Shown: piece by piece, positions 1 to 6,968 of the stretch
How positions within the stretch are numbered: position 1 is the first letter of the stretch
Layout of the letters: each line of letters starts with the position of its first letter
Assembly (NCBI GenBank): GCA_905213725.1
Contig: CAJMJM010000028.1
Coordinates: 1-16,601 of the forward strand
DNA from: Collinsella aerofaciens
Lineage (GTDB): Bacteria > Actinomycetota > Coriobacteriia > Coriobacteriales > Coriobacteriaceae
Length of the DNA: 16,601 bases
Direction: 5' to 3'
Translations under genes and position numbers: made by a program
Notes under the pieces: model-generated
Database searches by the model: none
Told to the model about the DNA's origin: nothing
The model's input: only the letters and a program-made list of their open reading frames with translations

Positions 1-1289
1 GTCTCGGCGATGGTGCCGCTAAACAGCACGTTTTTCTGCAGCACCATGGCGACCTGGTGGCGCAGTGCGTCCAGGTCGTAGTCGCGCACGTCCATGCCGC
101 CCACGCGCACGGTGCCTTCGGTGGCGTCGTACAGACGGGCGATGAGGTTTACAAGCGTGGACTTGGCCGAGCCGGTACCGCCGATGATACCGATGGTCTC
201 GCCGCTCTTAATGTGCAGGTCGATATCGTCGAGCGCCTGGCGCTTCGCATGCGCGGAATACTTAAAGCTCACGTGGTCAAAGTCGATGGAACCGTCGGCA
301 ACCTCGAGCACGGGCTCGGCGGGATTGGCGATCGTGGGCTCGGCGGCCAACACCTCGGTAATGCGGTGCGCCGATTCGTCGGCCATGGTCACCATGACAA
401 AGATCATCGACAGCTGCATCAGGCTCATAAGGATCTGGAAACCATAGGTAAAGATCGAGGAGAGCTGGCCCACGTCGAACAGCGTGCCCTGGCTCGTGAT
501 AATGAGCTTGGAGCCCAGGTAGATGATGACGACAAACGCGCCGTTGACGCAGATGTTCATCATGGGGTTGTTAAAGGCGAGCAGCTTCTCGGCGCGGGTG
601 AAGTCCATCTGGACGTCGCGCGCGGCGGTCGCGAATTTCTCCTTCTCAAAGTCTTCGCGCACATAGCTCTTGACCACGCGCATGCCGGTGACGTTTTCCT
701 CGACAGACTCGTTAAGTGCGTCGTACTTGTGGAACACGCGCGAGAAGATGGGGCGTACCTTAAAGATGATAAAGAACAGTCCAAAGCCCAGCAGCGGAAT
801 GATGACCAGGTAGACCATGGCGACGCTGCCGCCCATGATAAATGCCATGGTAAAAGCGAAGATCAAGACCAGCGGCGCGCGCACGGCGATACGGATGATC
901 ATCATAAAGGCCTGCTGAACGTTGTTGATGTCAGTGGTCAGACGCGTGACGAGCGAGGAGCTCGAGAACTCATCGATGTTGGCAAAGCTGAACGTCTGGA
1001 TCTTGTAGAACAGGTCGTGACGCAGGTTCTTGGCGAAGCCGCAGCTCGCATGGCTGCAGGTGACGCCGGCAGCGGCGCCAAAAGCAAGCGACGTCAGCGC
1101 GATGAGCACCAAAAAGCCTGCGGTGGGAAGCATCTCGGCTACGGTGGTGCCGTCTTTGATGGCGTCGATCAGGTTGGCGGTGATAAATGGAATCAGCATC
1201 TCGCAGAGCACCTCGCCAAGCACGAGCAATGGCGTGGCAACAGCGACTTTCATATAGTCGCGGATGCTGCCCATGAGGGTTTTAATCAT
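1..1289 (-). CDS. ABC exporter half-transporter, ATP-binding/permease (3' end off window)
   Basis: Partial gene running off the left edge; about 429 residues are visible. An N-terminal ABC exporter membrane domain (hydrophobic segments over roughly residues 15-300) leads into a nucleotide-binding domain. The Walker A motif is GGTGSAKST near residue 370 (159-182), with Ala where most ABC proteins have the third Gly. The Q-loop VLQKNVLFSGT lies near the edge. Signature and Walker B motifs fall outside. The start at 1289 gives MIKTLMGS, has GGGAGG just upstream and overlaps the marR stop by 8 bp, so the two genes are translationally coupled. Such MarR-linked exporters are often heterodimers, so a second half-transporter may follow beyond position 1. 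The substrate cannot be read from sequence; multidrug or peptide export is inference. Confidence 0.93.
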   Translation of the reverse strand, partial: MIKTLMGSIRDYMKVAVATPLLVLGEVLCEMLIPFITANLIDAIKDGTTVAEMLPTAGFLVLIALTSLAFGAAAGVTCSHASCGFAKNLRHDLFYKIQTFSFANIDEFSSSSLVTRLTTDINNVQQAFMMIIRIAVRAPLVLIFAFTMAFIMGGSVAMVYLVIIPLLGFGLFFIIFKVRPIFSRVFHKYDALNESVEENVTGMRVVKSYVREDFEKEKFATAARDVQMDFTRAEKLLAFNNPMMNICVNGAFVVIIYLGSKLIITSQGTLFDVGQLSSIFTYGFQILMSLMQLSMIFVMVTMADESAHRITEVLAAEPTIANPAEPVLEVADGSIDFDHVSFKYSAHAKRQALDDIDLHIKSGETIGIIGGTGSAKSTLVNLIARLYDATEGTVRVGGMDVRDYDLDALRHQVAMVLQKNVLFSGTIAE

Positions 1290-1785
1290 CCAGTTCCTCC
1301 CAGGTTACACGGATTTTATCGAGCATTTCGGCGAGGTCCTCGCGCTCGTCATGGGTGAGCGCGCTAAAGGCCCGTTCTCTAAAGCGGATGCGGGCCGCCT
1401 GGTCGATGCGGGCGTTTTCCCGGCCGGTTTCGGTCAGGCGAATGGTGAGTTGCCGTCGATCCTTGGGGTTACGGCTGCGTTCAATGAGGCCGTTGAGCTC
1501 GAGCTTGGACAGGATCTCGGAAAGCGACCCCGGCTTGAGGTCAAAGTGCATGCCGAGTTCCTGCTGCGACATCTCGCCGCCGGGCTGCTTGGCCAGCAGG
1601 CAGATGATGGGCGCCTTGCCGGACACGCCTCCGCCATGAAAATGCATGTAATGGCCGCAAAAGCCCAGGCCGCTCAGGATGCGCTTGGCGAGTTTGTCTT
1701 CGGCGCTGACCGCTTCGGGTATGTCTACCGGTTGCGACGGGTCACCGCCGGGCTCATGCGGAAGGACGAGTGGTTCAACACACAT
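1282..1785 (-). CDS. MarR-family transcriptional regulator
   Basis: 167 residues with a winged helix-turn-helix over about residues 55-120. The HTH runs through MSQQELGMHFDLKPGSLSEI, the recognition helix is near residues 84-97, and the wing RSRNPKDRRQLTIRLTETG is typical of MarR. A His-rich patch, HYMHFHGGG (45-53), precedes the HTH and may be structural or metal-related; this is not established. The start ATG at 1785 has AAGGAAAGGAG upstream (1798-1808) with a rather long 12-nt spacer. The gene overlaps the ABC gene by 8 bp, so it is probably the local repressor of the exporter operon. A 9-bp inverted repeat over the transcription start fits autoregulation. Family is certain from motifs; ligand unknown. 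Confidence 0.93.
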   Translation of the reverse strand: MCVEPLVLPHEPGGDPSQPVDIPEAVSAEDKLAKRILSGLGFCGHYMHFHGGGVSGKAPIICLLAKQPGGEMSQQELGMHFDLKPGSLSEILSKLELNGLIERSRNPKDRRQLTIRLTETGRENARIDQAARIRFRERAFSALTHDEREDLAEMLDKIRVTWEELDD

Positions 1786-1806
1786 ATCTAAGCTTCGCTC
1801 CTTTCC

Positions 1807-1842
1807 TTAGTTAGGTAGATGAATTGTTTTGTGCCTAACTAA
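1807..1842. promoter_or_regulatory. Inverted-repeat operator candidate for MarR
   Basis: TTAGTTAGG (1807-1815) and CCTAACTAA (1834-1842) form a perfect 9-bp inverted repeat with an 18-nt spacer. One arm overlaps the end of the -10 box and the predicted start site, and the other lies in the early leader. This is where an autorepressor would bind. Assigning it to the adjacent MarR protein is inference. Confidence 0.6.
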
Positions 1843-1869
1843 TTTAGGAGCGCATAGATTGATTGTCAA
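1841..1869 (-). promoter_or_regulatory. Sigma-70-type promoter of the marR-ABC operon
   Basis: Read on the minus strand: TTGACA (-35, 1869-1864), a 17-nt spacer, then TAAATT (-10, 1846-1841). The predicted start is near 1834, about 50 nt before the marR ATG. A perfect -35 with optimal spacing makes this one of the clearest promoters in the window. Confidence 0.75.
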
Positions 1870-1884
1870 GGTACCAAACTAGTG

Positions 1885-2132
1885 GTTACGCGGTTTTACC
1901 AAACCGCGTAACGGCTCGACGCTGCAAACCCGCCAGAGCGGCAATCTGCCTTTCAACTTCGGCGGCATGACCAAAAGGTCAATGCCGCCTCGTTTCAAGG
2001 CACCTTGCTCGCTCTGGCGGGTTTTCGCTGACTTCGCCAAAACATCGGCGTTGCCTTGATTCAAACTTGCCAAAAGGTAGTCGTTGGGGACGTTCTTGTT
2101 TGACTAGTCGTTTAAGAACGTCCCCAACGACT
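1885..2132. repeat. Composite non-coding hairpin element, copy 1
   Basis: A 248-bp non-coding block with ordered modules. Hairpin A is GTTACGCGGTTT / AAACCGCGTAAC (1885-1896 / 1901-1912, loop TACC). A 41-nt box starts TCGACGCTGC (1916-1956) and contains CCAGAGCG. Hairpin B is built on GGCGGCAT ... ATGCCGCC (1961-1989). A perfect 15-bp long-range stem (1926-1940 / 2010-2024) encloses hairpin B. The block ends in a 54-bp palindrome (2079-2132). The same module order recurs at 16433-16601 with different stem sequences. It fills most of the 498-bp gap between marR and the kinase gene. Bases 2133-2283 hold a small GGAAAA/TTTTCC hairpin (2146-2164) and a weak TACACT -10 candidate (2228-2233), nothing stronger. 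Confidence 0.7.
2079..2132. repeat. REP-like 54-bp palindrome, copy 1
   Basis: Arms AGTCGTTGGGGACGTTCTT (2079-2097) and its exact reverse complement (2114-2132) around a 16-nt loop that contains ACTAGT. The whole 54 bp, with one T before it, is identical to 16547-16601. The size, perfect arms and intergenic position fit a repetitive extragenic palindrome. No mobilising transposase is in view. Confidence 0.8.
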
Positions 2133-2283
2133 GCTTGGGGACGGAGGAAAAGGGGTCATTTTCCGAAACCTTTCCGCAACAATTTGCCCTTCGCACTGCT
2201 CGACTCCGCTCGCAACGTCCCCTGCGCTACACTTAGTTGCACTGTGGCGCCGTTGCGCCGCGCCCGATCCAAGGGGGACTTTC

Positions 2284-3108
2284 ATGAAGAATACTCAGCT
2301 GCTGCTGATTAACGATATGTGCGGCTACGGCAAGGTCGCGCTTTCCGCCATGCTGCCGGTGCTGTCGCACATGGGCTACCGTATCCATAACCTGCCGACG
2401 GCACTTGTGTCCGATACGCTCAACTATCCCAAGTTCTACATCCACGACACCACGGAGTATGTCCGCCAGAGTCTCGCCATCTGGGAGGAGCTCGGCTTTG
2501 AATTCGACGCCATCTCGACCGGCTTTATCGTGACCGAGGAAGAGGCACGCATCATCTCGGACTTTTGCCACCGCCGCGCGCAAAAGGGCACCAAGGTGTT
2601 CGTCGACCCCATCATGGCCGACAACGGCAGGCTCTACGCTGGCGTGCCCGAGTCGACCATCGGCCTTATGCGCAGCCTGGTCGAGTGCGCCGACTACGCG
2701 GTGCCCAACTATACCGAGGCGTGTCTGCTCACCGATACGCCTATGGCCGAGCAGATTACGGCCGACGAGGCTCGTACGCTCGTGGATGCCATGCTCGCGC
2801 TGGGCGCCAAGTCGGTGGTCATCACGAGCGCAAAGGTCGACGGGGCGAGTGCCGTTATCGGCTACGACCATGTGGCGGGAGAGTACTTTACGATTCCCTT
2901 TGAGCTGATCCCAGTGTATTTCCCGGGCACGGGCGATACGTTCTCGTCGGTGCTCGTGGGTCGCGTTATGGCCGGCTGGAGCCTGCAACGTGCGACGACC
3001 GACGCTATGCGTGTGGTGGCCGAGCTTATCGAGCGCAATGCCGACCAAGAGGACAAGTCGGCCGGCCTTCCCATCGAGGCCTGCCTGGATGTGATTGACC
3101 ATGAGTAA
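2284..3108 (+). CDS. pdxY: Pyridoxal/pyridoxamine kinase (PfkB/ribokinase fold)
   Basis: 274 residues, the usual length for the PdxK/PdxY branch of the ribokinase superfamily. These enzymes phosphorylate vitamin B6 vitamers with ATP in the cytoplasm, salvaging pyridoxal 5'-phosphate. Visible motifs are an N-terminal strand with DMCGYGKVAL (11-20) for substrate binding, VDPIMADNG (107-114), PNYTEACLL (141-149), and the anion-hole/catalytic signature FPGTGDTFSS (213-222) with the presumed base Asp218. ATG 2284 is preceded by AGGGGGA at a suitable distance. The last 8 bp overlap the next gene, so they are probably co-transcribed. The family is clear; the preferred vitamer (pyridoxamine versus pyridoxal) cannot be decided, so the symbol is tentative. 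Confidence 0.88.
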   Translation: MKNTQLLLINDMCGYGKVALSAMLPVLSHMGYRIHNLPTALVSDTLNYPKFYIHDTTEYVRQSLAIWEELGFEFDAISTGFIVTEEEARIISDFCHRRAQKGTKVFVDPIMADNGRLYAGVPESTIGLMRSLVECADYAVPNYTEACLLTDTPMAEQITADEARTLVDAMLALGAKSVVITSAKVDGASAVIGYDHVAGEYFTIPFELIPVYFPGTGDTFSSVLVGRVMAGWSLQRATTDAMRVVAELIERNADQEDKSAGLPIEACLDVIDHE

Positions 3109-3430
3109 CGCCGGCGAGGGCGGCGTCAAGCCTGCGGGCGAGAGCAAGCCGTTCGGTGCGCCGCGGGGCAAGCGTCCGCGTATCCGCGTGAGCTGCGTGG
3201 ACCAGCTGGGTGCGTGTCGCTGCCACCATGGTCATAAGCCGGGCGATGTCTTTGACTTCGACCGAGACCGCGGTAAGATGTGCGCCATGGCCTGCCATGT
3301 GGGCTTTCCCTATATCGATATCCTGCGCTACGGCGGAACCGTGCCTGGCAACGAGCCCGGTACGGCAAAGTTCTGCTGCCCCGAGGTCGATACGCTGAAC
3401 GTTTGGCTTGCCGAGGTCGTCGACGAGTAG
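3101..3430 (+). CDS. TIGR04076-like small cysteine-rich protein
   Basis: 109 residues. After a low-complexity, basic N-terminus of about 27 residues comes a domain with the pattern I remember for TIGR04076: RIRVSCVDQLG, CHHGHKPGDVFDF, MCAMACHVGFPYIDILRYGG, then CCPEVDTLNVWLAEV. Cysteines at 32, 39, 41, 61, 65, 92 and 93 and nearby histidines could bind metal or form a redox site, but I know of no established function. ATG 3101 overlaps the kinase stop by 8 bp. An in-frame TTG at 3095 is possible but less likely. The overlap suggests coupled expression with the vitamin B6 kinase; a functional link is inference. Confidence 0.72.
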   Translation: MSNAGEGGVKPAGESKPFGAPRGKRPRIRVSCVDQLGACRCHHGHKPGDVFDFDRDRGKMCAMACHVGFPYIDILRYGGTVPGNEPGTAKFCCPEVDTLNVWLAEVVDE

Positions 3431-3438
3431 CTGAGCGC

Positions 3439-3471
3439 AATGTGACAAAGGGACAGTTCTTTTGTCACATT
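3439..3471. repeat. REP-like TGTGACAAA palindrome
   Basis: AATGTGACAAA (3439-3449) and TTTGTCACATT (3461-3471) flank GGGACAGTTCT. It sits 8 bp after the stop of the preceding gene. Related units lie at 4979, 8462, 9519 and 14481. An alternative fold pairs AAGGGACA (3448-3455) with TGTCCCTT (3481-3488), followed by CTTTTTG, which could end the kinase operon. Confidence 0.75.
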
Positions 3472-3506
3472 CGCGGGTGGTGTCCCTTCTTTTTGCTTAT
3501 AATCTC

Positions 3507-3590
3507 AAATCTCTGCATTTCATCAGATTTTAGGTTTTAAAAATTCTGCGTTTCATCGATAATCAAGCGTATAAAACTTTGCATTTCATT
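3507..3590 (+). repeat. Three direct repeats at 33-bp period upstream of ATPase gene 1
   Basis: Three 18-nt units at 3507-3524, 3540-3557 and 3573-3590: AAATCTCTGCATTTCATC, AAAATTCTGCGTTTCATC and AAAACTTTGCATTTCATT. Thirteen positions are invariant. Starts are exactly 33 bp apart, so the units lie on about the same helix face. -10-like boxes TATAAT (3498-3503) and TATAAA (3570-3575) lie before unit 1 and across the start of unit 3; neither has a good -35. The array ends 23 nt before the ATPase ATG, so it is placed as an operator or a recognition site. Confidence 0.75.
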
Positions 3591-3613
3591 TGATGACACT
3601 GAGGGGAGAGCCT

Positions 3614-4975
3614 ATGCTGCGTAGGAAAATAGCGGCAGAGCTGGAGCGTTGGCTGAAGTCTGCCGAGCAAAAGGCCTTATTCATTACGGGTTCTCGCCAG
3701 ATTGGCAAAAGCTATTCGATTCGCGCATTTGGCAAAGCCAACCATGCAACCTACATCGAGCTTAACCTCATGGAAAACCGCCAGGCAAAAGATGCTCTTC
3801 TCGAGGCGCGGAATGCCGATGATTTCATCAGCAGGGTGACGCTTCTTTCGGGAAAGTCGATTGCGCCAGGCAAAACGCTCGTGTTTATCGATGAGGTCCA
3901 AGAGGCCCCCGACATCATGACGATGGCAAAGTTCCTTGTTGAGGACGGGAGGTGCCGCTGGGCGTTTTCGGGGTCAATGCTCGGGACTCAGTTCAAGGGC
4001 GTCAGGTCCTATCCCGTGGGGTATGTCCACGAGCTTAGGATGTTCCCGCTCGATTTTGAGGAGTTTTGCTGGGCAACCGGGGTGAGCGAGGGGGCTCGCC
4101 AAACGATACGTGACGCGTGTATCAGCGAGAGGCCCGTTCCTGATTACATTCATGACGCGATGATGGCAAACTTCAGGACCTATACCGTTGTCGGCGGAAT
4201 GCCGGAGGTCGTGCAGCGTTTCCTTGACACGCAGGGCGACCTTGCCTCTGTTCGTCAGCTACAGTCAGAGCTCAACGAACAGTACCGGCGGGATATCTCC
4301 AAGTATGCAAGCGGGCGAGCCCTTCAGGTGCAGAGCATTTACGATCAGCTCCCTATTATGCTCGAGGGCGAAAACAAGCGCTTCGTGCTCAATTCCATTG
4401 ACCCCAAGGCTCACTACGAGAAGTATCAGCGAGATTTTGTATGGCTTGTCGATGCCGGCGTTGCTCTCAAAGCCGATATCGTAACCGAGCCAAAATCGCC
4501 CTTGCTCAAGACGGCACGGCCATCGCAGTTCAAGCTATATCAATCGGATACGGGCATGTTGATGGCGCGCTACGCCGTCGGAGTCGCCCAAGCGGCGTTT
4601 CTTGATAGCAAGGAGCCCAATCTGGGCGGCATTTACGAAAACGTGGTGGCCCAGCAGCTGGCTGCCCAAAATCGCCAGCTTTACTACTATCAGACAAAAA
4701 AGCGCGGTGAAGTGGACTTTGTGGTCGATGGACCGGATGGGACGGCTGTTCCGATCGAGGTTAAATCGGGCTCCTATTACCACGCGCACGCTGCGCTCGG
4801 TCATGTGCTTGATACGGCTGAATATGGCGTAAGGCTCGGGATTGTTTTCTCGAGAGGCAACGTTGAGCGCAACGGAGCGGTTCTCTATTTGCCGCTATAT
4901 GCGACCTGGGCCCTTTCGGATGTTTTGGGCGACTCCTGCGCCGAGGGGATAAAGCTGGAGGTCAAGCCGGTCTAG
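3614..4975 (+). CDS. AAA-family ATPase with C-terminal DUF4143 / PD-(D/E)XK-like domain (1)
   Basis: 453 residues, usual for this family (AAA_14 plus DUF4143). Walker A is GSRQIGKS (26-33), Walker B LVFIDEVQ (89-96), followed by a sensor-like FSGSMLG. Family landmarks FPLDFEEFCWA and VVGGMPEVV follow. The C-terminus has GEVDF (365-369) and PIEVKSG (380-386), giving a D368...E382-x-K384 pattern like PD-(D/E)XK nucleases. The role of these proteins is unresolved; ATP-driven DNA binding or cleavage is inference. ATG 3614 is preferred over the upstream TTG 3590 because GAGGGGAG lies 5 nt before it. Codon use is more AT-rich than in the ubiD region, suggesting separate acquisition. The same architecture is encoded divergently at 5584-6954. 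Confidence 0.88.
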   Translation: MLRRKIAAELERWLKSAEQKALFITGSRQIGKSYSIRAFGKANHATYIELNLMENRQAKDALLEARNADDFISRVTLLSGKSIAPGKTLVFIDEVQEAPDIMTMAKFLVEDGRCRWAFSGSMLGTQFKGVRSYPVGYVHELRMFPLDFEEFCWATGVSEGARQTIRDACISERPVPDYIHDAMMANFRTYTVVGGMPEVVQRFLDTQGDLASVRQLQSELNEQYRRDISKYASGRALQVQSIYDQLPIMLEGENKRFVLNSIDPKAHYEKYQRDFVWLVDAGVALKADIVTEPKSPLLKTARPSQFKLYQSDTGMLMARYAVGVAQAAFLDSKEPNLGGIYENVVAQQLAAQNRQLYYYQTKKRGEVDFVVDGPDGTAVPIEVKSGSYYHAHAALGHVLDTAEYGVRLGIVFSRGNVERNGAVLYLPLYATWALSDVLGDSCAEGIKLEVKPV

Positions 4976-4978
4976 GGC

Positions 4979-4996
4979 CAGTCCCTTTGTCACATT
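4979..4996. repeat. Half REP unit after ATPase gene 1
   Basis: CAGTCCCTTTGTCACATT, the right arm and centre of the TGTGACAAA palindrome, starting 3 nt after the stop codon. The left arm is missing. It is followed directly by a long hairpin, an arrangement repeated at 9519-9602. Confidence 0.65.
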
Positions 4997-4999
4997 CAT

Positions 5000-5063
5000 G
5001 AGTGTGGATTTTCTCCCGTATAGAGCGCACTTGAACGCTCAAAGTGGGAGAAAATCTACGCTC
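5000..5063. terminator. Long 18-bp hairpin, possible bidirectional terminator
   Basis: GAGTGTGGATTTTCTCCC (5000-5017) pairs with GGGAGAAAATCTACGCTC (5046-5063) over 18 positions, with two G-U wobbles as RNA. The loop holds an inner GAGCG/CGCTC stem (5023-5027 / 5036-5040). It lies between convergent genes, the ATPase on plus and the phosphatase on minus. There is no clean T-tract, so termination is plausible rather than certain. Confidence 0.5.
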
Positions 5064-5072
5064 GATTTATGC

Positions 5073-5097
5073 CGTGGGCGCGGTTCGTGCGCCCACG
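5073..5097 (-). terminator. Hairpin at the 3' end of the phosphatase gene
   Basis: CGTGGGCGC (5073-5081) pairs with GCGCCCACG (5089-5097), a perfect 9-bp stem with a 7-nt loop, starting 3 nt beyond the phosphatase stop. Only a short AT-rich stretch follows on the minus strand, so it is a weak intrinsic terminator or an mRNA-stabilising hairpin. Confidence 0.5.
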
Positions 5098-5100
5098 AAC

Positions 5101-5550
5101 CTACAGCTGCTCGAGCATAGCGGTGCAACCGGCGAGCACATCGCGGTAGGTGGCATCGAAATTGCCGGTGTACCAGGGGTCGGCCACGTCGCCGGGACAC
5201 TCGGTCCAATCGAGCAAGCGCGTAATCTTTCCGTCGGGGCCTGCGTCGCCAAAGATGCGACGCAGGCCCCGCGCGTTCTCAGCATCCATATAGACAATGT
5301 GATCCCAGTCGCCATACTCCGCGCGACGCACCTGGCGGGCACGGTGCGCAACGACGGGAATCCCGACTTCGCGCAGCTTGGCGACCGTGCCATGATGCGG
5401 CGGGTTGCCGATCTCCTCAGTTGAGGTCGCAGCGGAGTCAATGACAAACTCGCCCGCGCGCCCGGCGCGCCGCACCAGCTCGGTAAACACGGACTCAGCC
5501 ATCGTCGAGCGACAGATATTTCCATAGCAGATAAAAAGAATGCGTTGCAT
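5101..5550 (-). CDS. Low-molecular-weight protein-tyrosine phosphatase
   Basis: 149 residues, the standard length. The N-terminal P-loop CYGNICRS (8-15) is the C-x5-R catalytic signature, with nucleophile Cys8 and Arg14. The general-acid loop DPWYTGN (124-130) supplies Asp124. It is a cytoplasmic enzyme that removes phosphate from phosphotyrosine, or in some bacteria phosphoarginine. Residues 40-52 (AATSTEEIGNPPH) and 68-75 match the conserved substrate-pocket segments. ATG 5550 is preceded by GAAAGGAAG. The gene lies 33 bp downstream of the second ATPase gene on the same strand with no terminator between, so it may be transcribed with it. No tyrosine kinase or polysaccharide genes are near to name a target. 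Confidence 0.93.
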   Translation of the reverse strand: MQRILFICYGNICRSTMAESVFTELVRRAGRAGEFVIDSAATSTEEIGNPPHHGTVAKLREVGIPVVAHRARQVRRAEYGDWDHIVYMDAENARGLRRIFGDAGPDGKITRLLDWTECPGDVADPWYTGNFDATYRDVLAGCTAMLEQL

Positions 5551-5583
5551 GAGCGGCTTCCTTTCTAGGCGGTCGCGCAGGGC

Positions 5584-6954
5584 TTACAGACTGCTCTTGA
5601 GGCAGTTTGCTCCAATAAAGCCCGCTGCGTACAAGGGGAGGTGGCGCAGCTCGCGCCCGTCATCGGTTTCGCTGCGGGAAAAATTGTTCTCGGACAAAAT
5701 GTAGGCATATGGCGATCGGGCTTTGTCCATAAACGACCCGAGGGTTCTCGCGCGCACGTTACGTGCGGACTTTACTTCGACGGGCACAATTTCCATACGG
5801 TCGGTCTGAAGTAAAAAATCGAGCTCGCCGGTCGTCTTCCAAGACGACGGCGGCACCCAGTAATACGTCTGCAAGCTATTGCCCGAAAATGCTTGCATGA
5901 CCGAGTTTTCCGCCAGGGCGCCTCGGAAGTCGGAAGATAGCGCTATGGCGGAATCCTCTTTGAGGTCGAGCCAGAGCCGCGGGTTGATGCCGAGTTTGTA
6001 GAACATGAGGCCGGTATCGAGAAGATAGACCTTAAAGAAACTTCCATCTTCGTCGTCGAAGGGAACGAGGGGAGGCTCGATGCCTTCGGTCAGGTTGTTG
6101 ACCGATATGATGCCGGCGCCTTCGAGCCAGTCGAGCGGCTCGATAAGCTTGGCGCGACGGCCTCCGCGTTCGACCTCGGAGTACTTGAATTTTTTTGTGG
6201 ACGATCTCAGCAGCTGGGACGGAATGGAGCGCCAGACCTTGCGCGCCGCCACGCCGCTGATCCCGTTTTCGGGGTCGGTCATATCGGCGGTATAGGTCTC
6301 GTCGATTTCGCGCTGCTCGACGCGCGCATCCTCGATGGATAACGTCTTGCGATATGCGTTGACGGCGGCGGGCATGCCGCCCACGATCTGGTATCGATGA
6401 AACAGGCTGAGCGCGGCTTGGTGCGCGGCGTAGGTCTCGAGCGTGCCGGCGTGGGTACGAATGGCATTGGCCATCTGCTCCTCGTCGAGCGCCCAGAGAA
6501 ACTCCTCGAACGACATAGGATGCATGGTCTCTTGACGAACGCCGCTGGGAAAAGGCAACTTGCGCTTGCGCGTGGCGACGCCGAGCTGACTGCCGGTCGC
6601 GCATATGCGCCAGCCCGAACCCGAAAAAAAGCGAAGCGAGTTGAGCGCCCGTTCGCAGAGCTGCACCTCGTCAAACAGGATGAAGGCGGTTTCTTTGCGA
6701 ATGGGGGTGCGTTTATAGTCTGAGATTCGCGCCACGATGGCGTCAACGTCGTCGGTGGGACAGTCGAACAGCGGAGCGATCAGCTCAAGATCGGTCTGAA
6801 AGTCGAGTTTGACAAACGCATCGCCGGCGATTCGTCTGCCGATTTCCTCGGCAACGTACGTTTTGCCTACGCGTCGCGCACCACGGATGAGGATGGGGCG
6901 CGACGCGTCCTTTGTCGCCCATGATTCGATAACGGATTCGATTGATCTGCGCAT
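5584..6954 (-). CDS. AAA-family ATPase with C-terminal DUF4143 / PD-(D/E)XK-like domain (2)
   Basis: 456 residues, same architecture as the 3614-4975 product but clearly diverged. Walker A is GARRVGKT (25-32) and Walker B FILFDEVQ (91-98), with a sensor-like CATGSQLG. Landmarks HPMSFEEFLWAL and IVGGMPAAV follow, and the C-terminal nuclease-like signature is GELDF (376-380) with PVEVKS (391-396). The spacing from Asp379 to Glu393 equals that in the first copy, so all candidate catalytic residues are kept. ATG 6954 has GGAAAGGCGG upstream. Three palindromic sites at exact 33-bp spacing end 14 bp before the start. The two genes are divergent in sequence, so they are not a recent tandem duplication. 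Function is unknown; DNA-directed activity is inference. Confidence 0.88.
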   Translation of the reverse strand: MRRSIESVIESWATKDASRPILIRGARRVGKTYVAEEIGRRIAGDAFVKLDFQTDLELIAPLFDCPTDDVDAIVARISDYKRTPIRKETAFILFDEVQLCERALNSLRFFSGSGWRICATGSQLGVATRKRKLPFPSGVRQETMHPMSFEEFLWALDEEQMANAIRTHAGTLETYAAHQAALSLFHRYQIVGGMPAAVNAYRKTLSIEDARVEQREIDETYTADMTDPENGISGVAARKVWRSIPSQLLRSSTKKFKYSEVERGGRRAKLIEPLDWLEGAGIISVNNLTEGIEPPLVPFDDEDGSFFKVYLLDTGLMFYKLGINPRLWLDLKEDSAIALSSDFRGALAENSVMQAFSGNSLQTYYWVPPSSWKTTGELDFLLQTDRMEIVPVEVKSARNVRARTLGSFMDKARSPYAYILSENNFSRSETDDGRELRHLPLYAAGFIGANCLKSSL

Positions 6955-6968
6955 GGGGCCGCCTTTCC

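Noticed and set aside
57..1358. Long plus-strand open frame over the ABC exporter
   Set aside because: The composition is biased (His, Asp, Val-rich) with no family motifs. The reverse strand encodes a full ABC membrane and ATPase domain.
1885..2132. Insertion sequence
   Set aside because: No transposase frame or target-site duplication was found. It is better described as a non-coding repeated element.
3507..3590. CRISPR-like array
   Set aside because: There are only three imperfect 18-nt units with 15-nt gaps, directly before a gene and with no cas genes. The 6969-7063 array is likewise too short and its units are palindromic operators in form.
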